Shown here piece after piece: positions 1-8,422 of a DNA stretch of 64,000 nt. Position 1 is the first letter of the stretch. The number at the start of each line of letters is the position of its first letter. Both the position numbers and the translations under genes were made by a program. The notes under the pieces are model-generated. The model made no database searches and was not told where the DNA came from. It was given only the letters and a program-made list of their open reading frames with translations. Source of the stretch: Thermoleophilia bacterium (GTDB lineage Bacteria > Actinomycetota > Thermoleophilia > RBG-16-64-13). Where the stretch lies: assembly GCA_027493445.1 (NCBI GenBank), contig JAOSKU010000001.1, positions 1,942,822-2,006,821 of the forward strand, in the 5' to 3' direction.

Positions 1-939
1 AGTGGCCACCTCGGCGCAGATGCGCACCCGTTCGCCCCCGTGGTAGGCCGCACGGTCGGTCCAGACGCGCTTGCTCACGAGCAGATGCTCGTTCTTCCTC
101 TCCTCCTCGGTTTGGGCGGGGAAGGACCCGGCGGTGGTGTCCCGCTCATACTGCCAGAGAGTCTTGGTGGTGTATGGGAACCCGGGGAAAGGACGGGCCG
201 GCACCTCGGCCGCCAGGTGGATCCGCTCCGCCTGGGTGCGGGCGCCGGCCGGGGGTGCGCCGGTCTCGCCCTGACCCCAGCGGCTGGGGTCCTCGCCATC
301 GGAGGCGGCGGCGGCCACCCAGGCCGCGGCGGCGCCCGCGGCCAACCCAGCGGTCAGAGGGCTGGGCACCACGCCCTCGATGAGGTAGGAGATGACGGGC
401 CCGCAGGCCAGCAGCTTGACCACCGCCTCCAGGTACTCCTCGGTGGGCATCCACGGCTGGATCACGTCACGGCCGGCCTCCATCCCCCAGACATGGGCGT
501 TGGACAGCGCCATGGCTTCGCCGGTGGCCGAATCGAAGCAGATGCCCCCCAGCGTGCCGAAACCCGTAGGGAACGAGTGCCAGCTGCTGAGGACGGTCGT
601 AGAACCGCCCCCCACCAGGGGATCGTCCTTGCGGGAGCCCCGGTCCCCGGTGGGCGGCCCGTTGTCGTGGGGCACCGCCCGCTCGATTTCCACCACGTCG
701 GTGGGAAAGCCCTCCACCTCCACCGGCAGGACCGAGGAGCCCACCGCCTCGATGCCCTCGGCGTCGGGGATCTTCTTGTGCACGATGTAGCGCACGCACA
801 GGCCCTCGGCGATCTGGCCTCCCCGGCGCTTGATGCCGAAGCCGACGCCGGCCACGTTCGGATCGTCGTACAGCCGGCGGGCCTCCTCCTCCACCACCCG
901 CTGGATGCGGGCGACGGCGTCGTCCTGCTGCTGTTCCAT
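1..939 (-). CDS. Trypsin-like protease-type protein carrying the catalytic-His half (partial, runs off left edge)
   Basis: The 313 codons seen start at ATG 939, preceded by GGGAGG at good spacing, and stay open to the window edge. Residues 28-36 (NVAGVGFGI) and 128-149 (GTLGG, then LSNAHVWG with His149) match the N-terminal half of Nal1-like/trypsin-fold proteases, where the NNHV-type His is catalytic. No Asp (VDAA type) or GDSGS segment follows. Instead there is an Ala-rich hydrophobic stretch near residues 190-215, then a region that may begin an Ig-like domain. It lies 22 bp downstream of the gene whose C-terminus carries the Asp/Ser half, so the two are probably co-transcribed. Protease fold is fairly secure; activity is inference. 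Confidence 0.6.
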   Translation of the reverse strand, partial: MEQQQDDAVARIQRVVEEEARRLYDDPNVAGVGFGIKRRGGQIAEGLCVRYIVHKKIPDAEGIEAVGSSVLPVEVEGFPTDVVEIERAVPHDNGPPTGDRGSRKDDPLVGGGSTTVLSSWHSFPTGFGTLGGICFDSATGEAMALSNAHVWGMEAGRDVIQPWMPTEEYLEAVVKLLACGPVISYLIEGVVPSPLTAGLAAGAAAAWVAAAASDGEDPSRWGQGETGAPPAGARTQAERIHLAAEVPARPFPGFPYTTKTLWQYERDTTAGSFPAQTEEERKNEHLLVSKRVWTDRAAYHGGERVRICAEVAT

Positions 940-961
940 GTTGCCTCCCATCGCCCGCCTC

Positions 962-2872
962 CTACGCGAACCGGATGCCCATCTGGGTCATGACGTCCTC
1001 GATGCGCGAGCCCCAGGCCGTGTTGGTGTCGCGGCTACCCGCGTGGTTGAGGGCCACCACCGACCGGGAGGCCAGGTGCAGCCACAACGACCCGGAGTCG
1101 CCGGAGTTGCTGACCCCGTTGGGCAGGGTGGGATCTTCCTCGATGCGTACCTGGTTGACAAAGGTGCGGGTCGTGCCGTCGTCGTCGCGGGTGAGGGGCT
1201 CGACGGCGGTCATGCGGCCGAAGGTCAGGCCGGTGCGGGCCCCCGACTTGAAGACGCGCACGCCGGCCTGAGCCGCGGCATCAGCCGGGTTGGCCGCGAA
1301 GGCGGCGATGGCGGCGGCGATCTGAGTGTTCGTCAGGTTGGTCCCCGCCGTGTCGATGAGGCCGTCAAGAGCCACCACGGGCGCGGTGTTGACCTCGCCG
1401 GTGGCCGCGTCCAGATAGGAGAAGAGGGCCGCGCTCAGCGACCGGCGGCCGTTCAGAAGCACCACCGCGGCGTCCACGGTGCCACCTGCGTCGAGCAGCA
1501 CCGAGCGGGCCACCTGGCCGATGACCACGTCCTCGCTGCGGTTGGCCAGATCGGCGGCGGCCGAGGCGGCGGCCCCCAGGCCCAGAAGCAGGGCGATCAG
1601 CATCAACAGAAGCTTCCACCAGGGGTCGTCGAAGGGGAGCGGACCGTGCTGGCCGGCGAAGTCTGGATGGTAGTCAATCCGGTAGTCCACCACCGCCGGG
1701 AAGGCGAGGAACTCAAGGCCGGTGCCTCCCCGGCCTGTCCAGTCGTCCCCGTCCCCGTCGCGGCCCGGAGGCCGGTAGCCCTGGTAGGCGCAGCAGCACT
1801 GCAGTTCCCGCCAGATGGCACAGATATCGTCCTCCTCCCCGGCCAGGAAGCGGCGCAGCCGCTCTCGCAGGCGCTCGAGGTCCCCGGCGCCGCAGCGTGG
1901 CCCCCGCATGGGTGTGACCGGCACCATGCCCGCTCCCCCCGCACCTCCTGACGGGAAGAGTTCCCGGGCCCGGCCCACGGCCCGCTTGAAGGTGTTGTAA
2001 TCGACCACCAGCTCGCGCACGGCGGCCGTGAGCGTGCCCCGGTCGGAGCGCGAGACGAAGACCTTCTTCACCGGGTCAAAAGTGGTTCTGGAGACGAAGA
2101 TCTTCTGGATGGCCCCGCGGTTGAGGTGGTCGAGCTCCTCGGCCACGGGCGACAGCACAGCCACCTCCACGTTGTGCTTACGCACCACAGCTCGGCTCAC
2201 GTCCACCTTGAAGTACACGAGCCGGGAGTCCCATGGAGCCAGGGGCCCGACGCGCACCCGCCCCCCGGCGACCGTCTGCCCCAGGGCCGCCTGGTCCTCG
2301 GCCGACCAGGCATCGACCACGTCGATGCCGCCGGCTTGCAGCCAGGCCCGGCAGCGGTCGGTGATGCCCACGTGGGCGCCGGCCGGCCAGGGCTCGGTCC
2401 ACACGTTACGGACGCGCACTCCCATGAAGTAGCGTCCCAGGGAAGTCTCGAAGATACCTTCCGGGGTCATCTGCAGGGAGGTGGGCCACACGGCGAAGGG
2501 CCGCGTGGGCTGGTCGACCATGCCCAGCTTCTCCAACCGCACCACCAGGTCGTTGAAGTCGCGGTCGCTGTCGGCGGTGGTGGTGTCCTCGGACTCGACT
2601 ACCTGGGTGATCCCCGGCCCGGCGACGACCCGCGGCCCCGGCCGCAGCCAGCTCTCTTGCCAGCCGTGTGTGCCGTCGTCGTGCTCGATGATCAGCTCCC
2701 ACGGAGCGATGCCCTGGCCGTAGACGTCGACGCTGGCCCCAACAGTACCCACCAGGGTCACGTCGCCGGCCGCCGTGCTCCGGCACAGCACCCGCTGAGC
2801 CCAACCCGCGTCCCGGCTCTGCACCACCACCCGCCAATCCCCCACCACGCTGATACGCGTGATCTCGGCCAT
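962..2872 (-). CDS. Large protein with DUF4114-like N-terminus, membrane segment and C-terminal GDSGS half of a trypsin-like protease
   Basis: A 636-residue protein. Near residue 100 a DRDFNDLVVRL segment resembles the acidic motif of DUF4114-type secreted proteins. Middle residues resemble adhesin-like beta domains with no firm family. Near residues 420-445 there is a hydrophobic stretch rich in Leu and Ala. The C-terminal ~175 residues contain VDAAVVLL (Asp467) and NSGDSGS (Ser593), which fit the Asp and Ser of a trypsin-like fold, but no NAHV/NHV motif precedes them. The missing His motif occurs in the next gene downstream. Start ATG 2872. A TTGACA promoter lies about 110 bp upstream. Confidence 0.65.
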   Translation of the reverse strand: MAEITRISVVGDWRVVVQSRDAGWAQRVLCRSTAAGDVTLVGTVGASVDVYGQGIAPWELIIEHDDGTHGWQESWLRPGPRVVAGPGITQVVESEDTTTADSDRDFNDLVVRLEKLGMVDQPTRPFAVWPTSLQMTPEGIFETSLGRYFMGVRVRNVWTEPWPAGAHVGITDRCRAWLQAGGIDVVDAWSAEDQAALGQTVAGGRVRVGPLAPWDSRLVYFKVDVSRAVVRKHNVEVAVLSPVAEELDHLNRGAIQKIFVSRTTFDPVKKVFVSRSDRGTLTAAVRELVVDYNTFKRAVGRARELFPSGGAGGAGMVPVTPMRGPRCGAGDLERLRERLRRFLAGEEDDICAIWRELQCCCAYQGYRPPGRDGDGDDWTGRGGTGLEFLAFPAVVDYRIDYHPDFAGQHGPLPFDDPWWKLLLMLIALLLGLGAAASAAADLANRSEDVVIGQVARSVLLDAGGTVDAAVVLLNGRRSLSAALFSYLDAATGEVNTAPVVALDGLIDTAGTNLTNTQIAAAIAAFAANPADAAAQAGVRVFKSGARTGLTFGRMTAVEPLTRDDDGTTRTFVNQVRIEEDPTLPNGVSNSGDSGSLWLHLASRSVVALNHAGSRDTNTAWGSRIEDVMTQMGIRFA

Positions 2873-2982
2873 GCTGACCTCCTCGGTTCGGCGAGAGCCC
2901 GGGCCGCCCGGCCCCGAGAACCCGACACGCGGCCACGCGGTAGCTCGGAATATGCTCCTTGGACGGGTTCGGTCTTGGATTC

Positions 2983-3011
2983 ATTCTCATATGGTCACGC
3001 AAATGTGTCAA
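2983..3011 (-). promoter_or_regulatory. Sigma70-type promoter for the protease-like gene pair
   Basis: Reading the minus strand, TTGACA (complement of 3006-3011) is followed after 17 bp by GAGAAT (complement of 2983-2988), a perfect -35 with a 4/6 -10. It points at the gene starting at 2872. The IS element lies only 10 bp upstream of the -35 box, so the promoter core appears intact. Confidence 0.5.
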
Positions 3012-3013
3012 TA

Positions 3014-3021
3014 AGGAAAGT
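3014..3021. repeat. Target site duplication of the IS element, left copy
   Basis: AGGAAAGT at 3014-3021 is repeated exactly at 4133-4140 on the other side of the IS. Eight-base duplications are usual for IS1595-family elements. Confidence 0.8.
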
Positions 3022-4132
3022 TTGGGGTATCCATTTAACCGGAGTAAACTGAGGCGGTGGAGCATCCTCGTGCCGGCATGCATTATCCGAGGTCCGTGGG
3101 CGAGTTCCAGGCCTGGTTCCGGACCGATGCGGACTGCTTGGACTACCTGGAGTGGCTGCGATGGCCCGCCGGCTTCGTCTGCCCAGCCTGTGGTCACGTT
3201 GGGGGCTGGCGGTTGGGCGATGGCCGGTTCATGTGCTCTGGGTGCGGCGGTCGTACCTCGGTGACAGCGGGCACCATCTTTGACCGAACGCGCACACCGC
3301 TCACGATATGGTTCACCGCCTGCTGGCTTCTCGCCACGGGCAAGGACGGCATCTCGGCGCTCAGCCTGAAGCGGACGCTGGAGATCGGCTCCTACCAGAC
3401 CGCCTGGGCCATGCTGCATCGCCTGCGCTCGGTGCTGGTGAGCCCGGGTCGGGACCGGCTGGCCGGGATGGTCGAGGTAGATGAGACCTACATCGGCGGT
3501 GAGGAGCCGGGGCTGCGCGGCGGGCGGGCCCGCGGCAAGAAGGTCCTGATTGGCATTGCGGTGGAGATCCGGGAGCCGAAGGGGCTCGGCCGGTGCCGGA
3601 TGGGGCCGCTTCCCGATGCGTCCGGCGCTTCGCTGCATGCCTTCGTGCGAGCGCACGTCGAACCAGGCGCGAGGGTCATCACCGACGGCTGGCAGGGCTA
3701 CCGCGGGCTGGAGAAGCTCGGTTATGTCCACGAGCGGCGTAGCCAGCGCGCCGCCCGGGCCGGCGGGGAGGGCCCCGGCGATCTACTACCCGCCGTGCAC
3801 CGGGTCGCCTCGCTGGCTAAGCGGTGGCTGCTGGGCACCCATCAGGGCTCGGTGAACGACGCCCACTTGGCCAGCTACTTAAATGAGTTCGTGTTCCGCT
3901 TCAACCGCCGCCGCTCGCGCAGCCGCGGGATGCTGTTCTACCGGCTGCTCGATCTCGCCGTCGGCCACGACCCGGTGCGCTACCAGGACCTCATCGCCAG
4001 CCCGCGGCCCCGGGCAGTACCGCCTGCGCCACCCCGGGCGCGCGGGCATCCCCCGAGCTTGGAGCGCCCTCCAGCGAACCGCCCGTGGAGAACTGCCGAT
4101 CTCGATTACTCCGGTTAAATGGATACCCCCAA
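3022..4132 (+). mobile_element. Complete IS1595-family insertion sequence
   Basis: The element is bounded by inverted repeats at 3022-3047 and 4106-4132. They match perfectly over 24 bases (3024-3047 against 4106-4129) and differ only by one G near the outer end. Both ends are flanked by the 8-bp duplication AGGAAAGT. A single transposase gene fills the interior, and its stop codon lies inside the right inverted repeat. Intact ends and a perfect duplication suggest a recent insertion. Confidence 0.9.
3057..4118 (+). CDS. IS1595-family (ISXO2-like) transposase
   Basis: A 353-residue DDE-type transposase. The N-terminus has a zinc ribbon with two CPACG/CSGCG-type knuckles at about residues 38-60. 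The catalytic domain starts at VDETYIGG (first Asp), continues with ITDGWQGY (second Asp), and ends with the HQGSVNDAH and YLNEFVFRFNRR blocks typical of ISXO2-like proteins. Start is GTG 3057; ATG 3078 is an alternative. The C-terminal ~35 residues are a Pro/Arg-rich tail that runs into the right inverted repeat. No frame break is seen, so it may be functional. Confidence 0.9.
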   Translation: MEHPRAGMHYPRSVGEFQAWFRTDADCLDYLEWLRWPAGFVCPACGHVGGWRLGDGRFMCSGCGGRTSVTAGTIFDRTRTPLTIWFTACWLLATGKDGISALSLKRTLEIGSYQTAWAMLHRLRSVLVSPGRDRLAGMVEVDETYIGGEEPGLRGGRARGKKVLIGIAVEIREPKGLGRCRMGPLPDASGASLHAFVRAHVEPGARVITDGWQGYRGLEKLGYVHERRSQRAARAGGEGPGDLLPAVHRVASLAKRWLLGTHQGSVNDAHLASYLNEFVFRFNRRRSRSRGMLFYRLLDLAVGHDPVRYQDLIASPRPRAVPPAPPRARGHPPSLERPPANRPWRTADLDYSG

Positions 4133-4140
4133 AGGAAAGT
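4133..4140. repeat. Target site duplication of the IS element, right copy
   Basis: AGGAAAGT, identical to 3014-3021. Confidence 0.8.
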
Positions 4141-4141
4141 A

Positions 4142-4157
4142 ATGAGATTGCTCTCAT
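4142..4157. promoter_or_regulatory. Palindromic operator candidate separated from its promoter by the IS
   Basis: ATGAGA-TTGC-TCTCAT is a perfect 6-bp inverted repeat. Without the IS it would sit about 20 bp upstream of the -35 box at 3006-3011, a usual place for an activator or repressor site. The binding protein is unknown. Confidence 0.3.
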
Positions 4158-4194
4158 GAAGTCGGCAGGAGTCGGCGGCAACACGGCTGAAGTC

Positions 4195-5163
4195 TCACCC
4201 CACGAGCCGCCTCACGGTCTCGACGATGCGCTCGGCCGAAGGCACGTACATGCTCTCCGCCAGCGGCCCTGGCGGCACAGGGATGTCCGGCGCGGCCACC
4301 CGGGCCACCGGCGCCTTCAGCGAGCCGAAGATCTTCTCGGCAGCCTCGGCCGCGATCTCCGAGCCCACCGAACCCCGCTTCCTGCCCTCCTCCACCGTCA
4401 CCAGCCGCCCGGTACGGGCCACCGAGCCGAAGATGGTCTCCTGGTCGAGAGGCACCAAGGTGCGCGGATCGATCACCTCCACGGAGATGCCATCGGCCGC
4501 CAGGGTCCCGGCCGCCTCCAGCGCCTTACCCACCATGCTGCCGATGGCCACCATGGTCACGTCGTCCCCCGAACGCAGCACGTTGGCTTTCCCCAAGGGG
4601 ACCAGGAACTCCTCGTCGGGCACCTCCTGGGGCACGAAGTAGAGAAACTTGTGCTCGAAGACCAGCACCGGATCGTCGTCGCGCACGGCCGACTTGAGCA
4701 GACCGCAGGCGTCGGCGGCGTTGGAGGGCGCCACCACCTTCAGCCCGGGCGGTCCGAGGAACGAGGCTTCGGTCACCTGCGAGTGGTTGTAGCCGATGGC
4801 GAACCCGGCCCCGCCGGCGGTGCGGATCACCAGGGGTACGCTGGTCTGCCCCCCGGTCATGTAGGTCCAGGAGGCGATCTGGTTGGCGATCTCGTCCATG
4901 GCCAGGTACATGAAGTCGGCGAACATGATCTCGGCCACCGGGCGCATGCCGGTGATGGCCAGACCCAGGGCCATGCCGGCGATGCCGTTCTCCCAGATGG
5001 GCGTGTTGATGACGCGCTCCTCCCCGAAGCGCTGCACCAGCCCGGAAGTGGTGCCGAACATGCCGGCGCGCACGTCCTCGCCCAGCACGACCACCCGCTC
5101 GTCCCGGGCCAGCTCCTCGGCCAGGGCCCGGTTCACCGCCGCCGCATAAGGCATCTCGGCCAT
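4195..5163 (-). CDS. 2-oxoacid/acetoin dehydrogenase E1 component, beta subunit
   Basis: A 322-residue protein matching the AcoB/PdhB/BkdB family along its whole length. It has the N-terminal transketolase pyrimidine-binding domain (GEDV, then NTPIWENGIAGMALG) and the C-terminal transketolase domain (VEVIDPRTLVPLD, VTVEEG). With the alpha subunit it forms the thiamine-diphosphate E1 that decarboxylates a 2-oxoacid or acetoin. Its ATG at 5163 lies directly against the alpha-subunit stop at 5165, indicating translational coupling. No E2 or E3 gene is present in the window, so the substrate (pyruvate, branched-chain oxoacid or acetoin) cannot be fixed. Confidence 0.9.
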   Translation of the reverse strand: MAEMPYAAAVNRALAEELARDERVVVLGEDVRAGMFGTTSGLVQRFGEERVINTPIWENGIAGMALGLAITGMRPVAEIMFADFMYLAMDEIANQIASWTYMTGGQTSVPLVIRTAGGAGFAIGYNHSQVTEASFLGPPGLKVVAPSNAADACGLLKSAVRDDDPVLVFEHKFLYFVPQEVPDEEFLVPLGKANVLRSGDDVTMVAIGSMVGKALEAAGTLAADGISVEVIDPRTLVPLDQETIFGSVARTGRLVTVEEGRKRGSVGSEIAAEAAEKIFGSLKAPVARVAAPDIPVPPGPLAESMYVPSAERIVETVRRLVG

Positions 5164-5164
5164 C

Positions 5165-6193
5165 TCAGCTCACCTCCCTCGCACCGCCGCCCGCAGGGGC
5201 GCCGGAGTACACGCCCGCCAGCATCTCCTCGTAGGTGGGGTCGGCCAGCCCCCGGGCCCTTTCGATGGCGGCCGCGACCTCGGCCTGGGCCGCCTTCTTG
5301 ATCCCGGAGATCTCGCCGGCGCTGACCATGCCCTCTTCCAGCAGGCGCCGCTCGCAGGCGGCGATGGGATCGCGTTCTTGCCAGGCGCAGACGTCTTCCT
5401 GGCACATGTAGGAGCCGTCGTCGCCGCTCCAATGAGGACCCACCCGATAGCTCTTGAACTCCAGGAAGTAGGGACCCGCCTCGGCGCGCACACGCTCGAC
5501 AACCGTCCTCACCGCCGAATACACCGCCACCACGTCGTTGCCGTCCACCACGCTCCAGGGAATGCCGTAACCCTCCGCCCGGGGGGCCACGAAGGGCGTG
5601 CACACGTGCTCGCTCGCGGGAGAGAGCTCGCACCACTCGTTGTTGGTCATGGCGAAGATGAGGGGCAGCTTCCAGAGAGCGGCCACGTTCATGGCCGAGC
5701 CCAGGTCGGCCTGGCTGGAGGTGCCTTCCCCGAAGCTCACGACCACCACCCGATCGGACCCGCGCAGCTTGGTCGAAAGGGCCGCCCCCGCCGAGATGGC
5801 GTAGTCTGCTCCCAGGCTGCCGACGAGACCGATCAGCCCCAGGCGGTAATCGGAAAGGTGCAGGCCGCCCTTGCCCCCGGCGGGCCCGGCCGTCTTGGCG
5901 TAGTACTCGGCCCAGATGTCGTTCTGAGCCATGCCTTTACCCACGTACTCGGCGATGCCCCGGTGGGTGGGGAAGAGATAGTCGTCGGGCTCGAGGGCGT
6001 GCCCGAGTCCCACGCCCACCGCCTCCTGTCCGGTGCCGAAGTGGCCCATGAGGTAGAACTCGCGTTTCTGGAGCATGTCCGACCAGGTCTGCTCTGCCTC
6101 CCGGGTGATGACCATCTTCCGATGGAGGGCGAGCAGGGTCTGCGTGTCGATCGACCGGACGGCGAGCGTCTCGCCCGCCCCTTGCGTGGTCAT
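5165..6193 (-). CDS. 2-oxoacid/acetoin dehydrogenase E1 component, alpha subunit
   Basis: A 342-residue E1 alpha. It carries the thiamine-diphosphate/Mg motif, which begins GEG and ends AMTNN; the GEG form is common in branched-chain and acetoin E1 alpha proteins. TGPAGGKGGLH-type and GPHWSGDD segments also fit the family. The start is set at ATG 6193, because AAGGGGGA lies 4-6 bases before it; the ATG at 6199 would leave no spacing. The longer open frame upstream (to 6466) is Arg/Pro-rich and unlike protein. First gene of a two-gene operon with E1 beta. Confidence 0.88.
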   Translation of the reverse strand: MTTQGAGETLAVRSIDTQTLLALHRKMVITREAEQTWSDMLQKREFYLMGHFGTGQEAVGVGLGHALEPDDYLFPTHRGIAEYVGKGMAQNDIWAEYYAKTAGPAGGKGGLHLSDYRLGLIGLVGSLGADYAISAGAALSTKLRGSDRVVVVSFGEGTSSQADLGSAMNVAALWKLPLIFAMTNNEWCELSPASEHVCTPFVAPRAEGYGIPWSVVDGNDVVAVYSAVRTVVERVRAEAGPYFLEFKSYRVGPHWSGDDGSYMCQEDVCAWQERDPIAACERRLLEEGMVSAGEISGIKKAAQAEVAAAIERARGLADPTYEEMLAGVYSGAPAGGGAREVS

Positions 6194-6199
6194 GTCCAT

Positions 6200-6495
6200 C
6201 CCCCTTGATCGCGGAACGCGGCGCGCGGCCGGCGGATAGGGACGGGCACCCCCTCGCAGGGGCGGGAGCCGAGTTCCCGACCCGCAGGCACGTCGTGGGT
6301 CACGCGATCGGTTTCGGGGGAGAGCGGGAGCGGGCCCCGACCTGGCTGCCCGCGGCGCGGCCGGCGACCGGACAGATTCCGCGGCGACGCGGTCTCGTCC
6401 GCCGTCGAGCAGTCCGATCGGCCCCTGGCTGGATGGCGCCTCCCTCCCACGCGGGGGGTTCCTCACCGGGTCGGTGACGGGGGAATCCGGTAAGT
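6200..6495. other. Intergenic region upstream of E1 alpha, no gene recognised
   Basis: About 300 bp of GC-rich sequence between two minus-strand genes. Open frames here are Arg/Pro-rich and lack family features. No clear promoter hexamers or terminator hairpin were identified. It should contain the promoter and leader for the E1 operon. Confidence 0.4.
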
Positions 6496-7221
6496 CTACC
6501 CGCTGATCGGGTCCCGCGCCACCACCCGGCGGCCCCCGACGGGCGGAGGCTGCCAGGGTCCCCGGTCGAGCGCCTCGACCAGGGCCGCGCGGCCGTCCTT
6601 CAGCACGGGGCGCCCGTGGGTGACCAGGATACGGTCCACGTCGAGCTCGGTGAGCAGGCGCATGGTGGGTAGGAAGCGCTCCTCATACCAGCGCCGGCGG
6701 CTCTCCTTGACCACCGGCGACTCCCACAGGCGGAGCGCGCCCTCATGCTCCACGATGGCGTCGCCGAAGACGAGCGCCCGCTGGGATGGTATCTCGATGG
6801 GCAGCTCGGCCCGAACCGGGCGGCCGATGCGGTGCACCCGGACCACGCGCTCGATGTCCTCCCCCCCGGTGAGCGCCTGGAAGCCCGCGGTGTCGGCCAG
6901 CCTCTTCGCCACCAGGGCGTGACCGAGGATGCGCGCGTCCCGCCCCTGGTAGCGGCGCTGGAAGAGCTCGGCGCTGCGGGCGTGGTAAGGGATGGAGATC
7001 AGGATGCGGATGGACCCCTCCACCAGCGAGTCGAGAGTCTCGAGCAAAGGATCGGCCTCGCCATCGACCAGAGGGTCGATAAGCAAGGTCACGCCCTCCG
7101 TCCGGATCAGGTAGCTCCCCACCGTGGCTCCGAACTCGCCGGGATGCCACTCGGGGTGGCGCCGCTCCCAGCGCCACAGGTCTCGAGCGAGCTCCCGCAC
7201 ATCGGTGCTGTCCTTGGCCAT
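6496..7221 (-). CDS. Metallo-beta-lactamase-fold protein with degenerate metal motif
   Basis: A 241-residue protein with beta-lactamase-fold signatures: a VGSYLIRTEGVTLLIDPLVDG strand pattern near residues 33-53, FGDAIVE near 155, and a late VTHGRP His motif near 203. The usual HxHxDH zinc motif is replaced by SIPYHARSAE, so at most part of the metal site remains. Many such proteins are uncharacterised hydrolases or have lost catalysis. Start ATG 7221 follows GAGGAGG. It stands alone between E1 alpha and the nitroreductase. Confidence 0.65.
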   Translation of the reverse strand: MAKDSTDVRELARDLWRWERRHPEWHPGEFGATVGSYLIRTEGVTLLIDPLVDGEADPLLETLDSLVEGSIRILISIPYHARSAELFQRRYQGRDARILGHALVAKRLADTAGFQALTGGEDIERVVRVHRIGRPVRAELPIEIPSQRALVFGDAIVEHEGALRLWESPVVKESRRRWYEERFLPTMRLLTELDVDRILVTHGRPVLKDGRAALVEALDRGPWQPPPVGGRRVVARDPISG

Positions 7222-7292
7222 GGATGCCCTCCTCCTCGTACCGAGCTTGGTATCCCCGTCAGGCCGGCGGCCTAGTCGCCGCCGCGCCTAGA

Positions 7293-7361
7293 AGGCTGTT
7301 GAAGATCGAAGCCTTGGCCCCCAGAACGCGCTGGCGGCGAAGCGTCATTCTTCAACAGCCT
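7293..7361. repeat. Dispersed intergenic repeat, copy 1 (internally deleted)
   Basis: Ends are 13-bp inverted repeats AGGCTGTTGAAGA (7293-7305) and its complement (7349-7361). The outer arms match the 159-bp copy at 22581-22739 almost base for base, but about 90 internal bases are missing. The right arm supplies the last codons and TGA stop (7345-7347) of the nitroreductase gene. Confidence 0.85.
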
Positions 7362-8171
7362 GCTCGTTCGACAGGGTCCCTACCGGCATCACGTAGAGCG
7401 GCGTCTCCTCCGGAGCCAGGCCGAGGATCCGGCGCACCCCATCATCGGCGAACGCCCCCACGCTGACCGTGCCCAGACCCAGCGCGAAGGCCTGCAGGTA
7501 CACGTTCTGGGCGGCGTGCCCCGCCTCCATGTGGACGTACCTGACTCCGCGATCACCGTACTTGGCGGTGGTGCGCGCGTAGAAGCCGGTGATCACCAGG
7601 TCGACGGCCCCCGCCCGCACGCACTCCTGACCCAGGCAGGAGGCGGCCAGCTCTGCCCGCCTGTCGCCGCCGCCGATCCGCACCAGGTCATGCCGCTCGG
7701 TGCGGTAGCGATAGACGCCCGCCTCGAGCCCCCGGACGTCGCCCACCACCACGTATGTCTCGAGGGGGTAGAGGCCGCCGGCCGAGGGAGCGGCCCGGCC
7801 GCGGCCCGACGGAGCGGTGGTACCCTGTGCCGCCCACAGGAGCTGGCCCAGCTCGGCGAGCGTGAGCGGTTCGCCGAGGTAGTCGCGCACGGAGCGCCGC
7901 CCGGCGAGCGCCTCCTCGAGGGAGACGGCGCCTTCCATCCGAGGTGCCGGGAGGGGCGTCGGCGGAGCCGAGACGTCGCCGGGCGAGGGTGCATCCGTTC
8001 CGGCGGGAGTCGGAGGCAACCCCCCTCGGTACACGACAGACACGACACCGCCAGCGCGATCACCGGCAGCATCCCGAGCAACAGCACGCCGAGGGCCGGT
8101 GGACGGCCCAACCCGAAACGCGATCGGCGGCCACCTGGTGCCGAGACGTCGCCGGGCAACCGTGTCTTCAT
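7345..8171 (-). CDS. SagB-type nitroreductase-family protein with N-terminal membrane/lipoprotein signal (apparent frameshift)
   Basis: The uninterrupted part begins at GTG 8043 (232 residues) and contains the FMN-binding nitroreductase fold: RRSVRDY, PSAGGLYPLETYVVVG, and HMEAGHAAQNVYLQA, typical of SagB-like members. Upstream, in another frame, ATG 8171 begins a peptide with a basic start, a Leu-rich core and a VSC lipobox-like end. The two frames meet at a run of six C (8020-8025, plus strand). One more base would give a continuous 275-residue protein anchored in the membrane. The last residues (EQAVEE) and stop come from the repeat at 7293-7361. FMN oxidoreductase activity is family inference; substrate unknown. 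Confidence 0.75.
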
Positions 8172-8370
8172 GACCGCATCATCCTCCCCAGGTCTCGGAC
8201 GCGTTCGAACCGAACCCATCCGTACACAGCCTGCTTCCGATCCTGGAGCTTCTATTCTATGAGCACCCCCGCCTGGTGTCACGGTCGCGGGCCAGGATGC
8301 TCCAGAATGAGCGCGGCGCGCCGGAGACGGTGCGGTACGGACCTCCGGCGCCCGCACGCAGAACAAGACG

Positions 8371-8391
8371 GGGGCCTCGATCCGAGGCCCC
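8371..8391 (-). terminator. Hairpin terminator after the membrane-protein gene
   Basis: A perfect 9-bp stem GGGGCCTCG/CGAGGCCCC with a 3-base loop starts about 30 bp after the stop at 8423. On the minus strand it is followed by a modest T-containing stretch (CGTCTTGTTCTG). Confidence 0.6.
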
Positions 8392-8422
8392 TCGCGTCAT
8401 TGACAGTGGCTGACTCGGGCTT

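Noticed and set aside
5168..6466. Longer E1 alpha starting at 6466
   Set aside because: The extra ~90 residues are Arg/Pro-rich; a good ribosome site and the family-typical N-terminus support ATG 6193.
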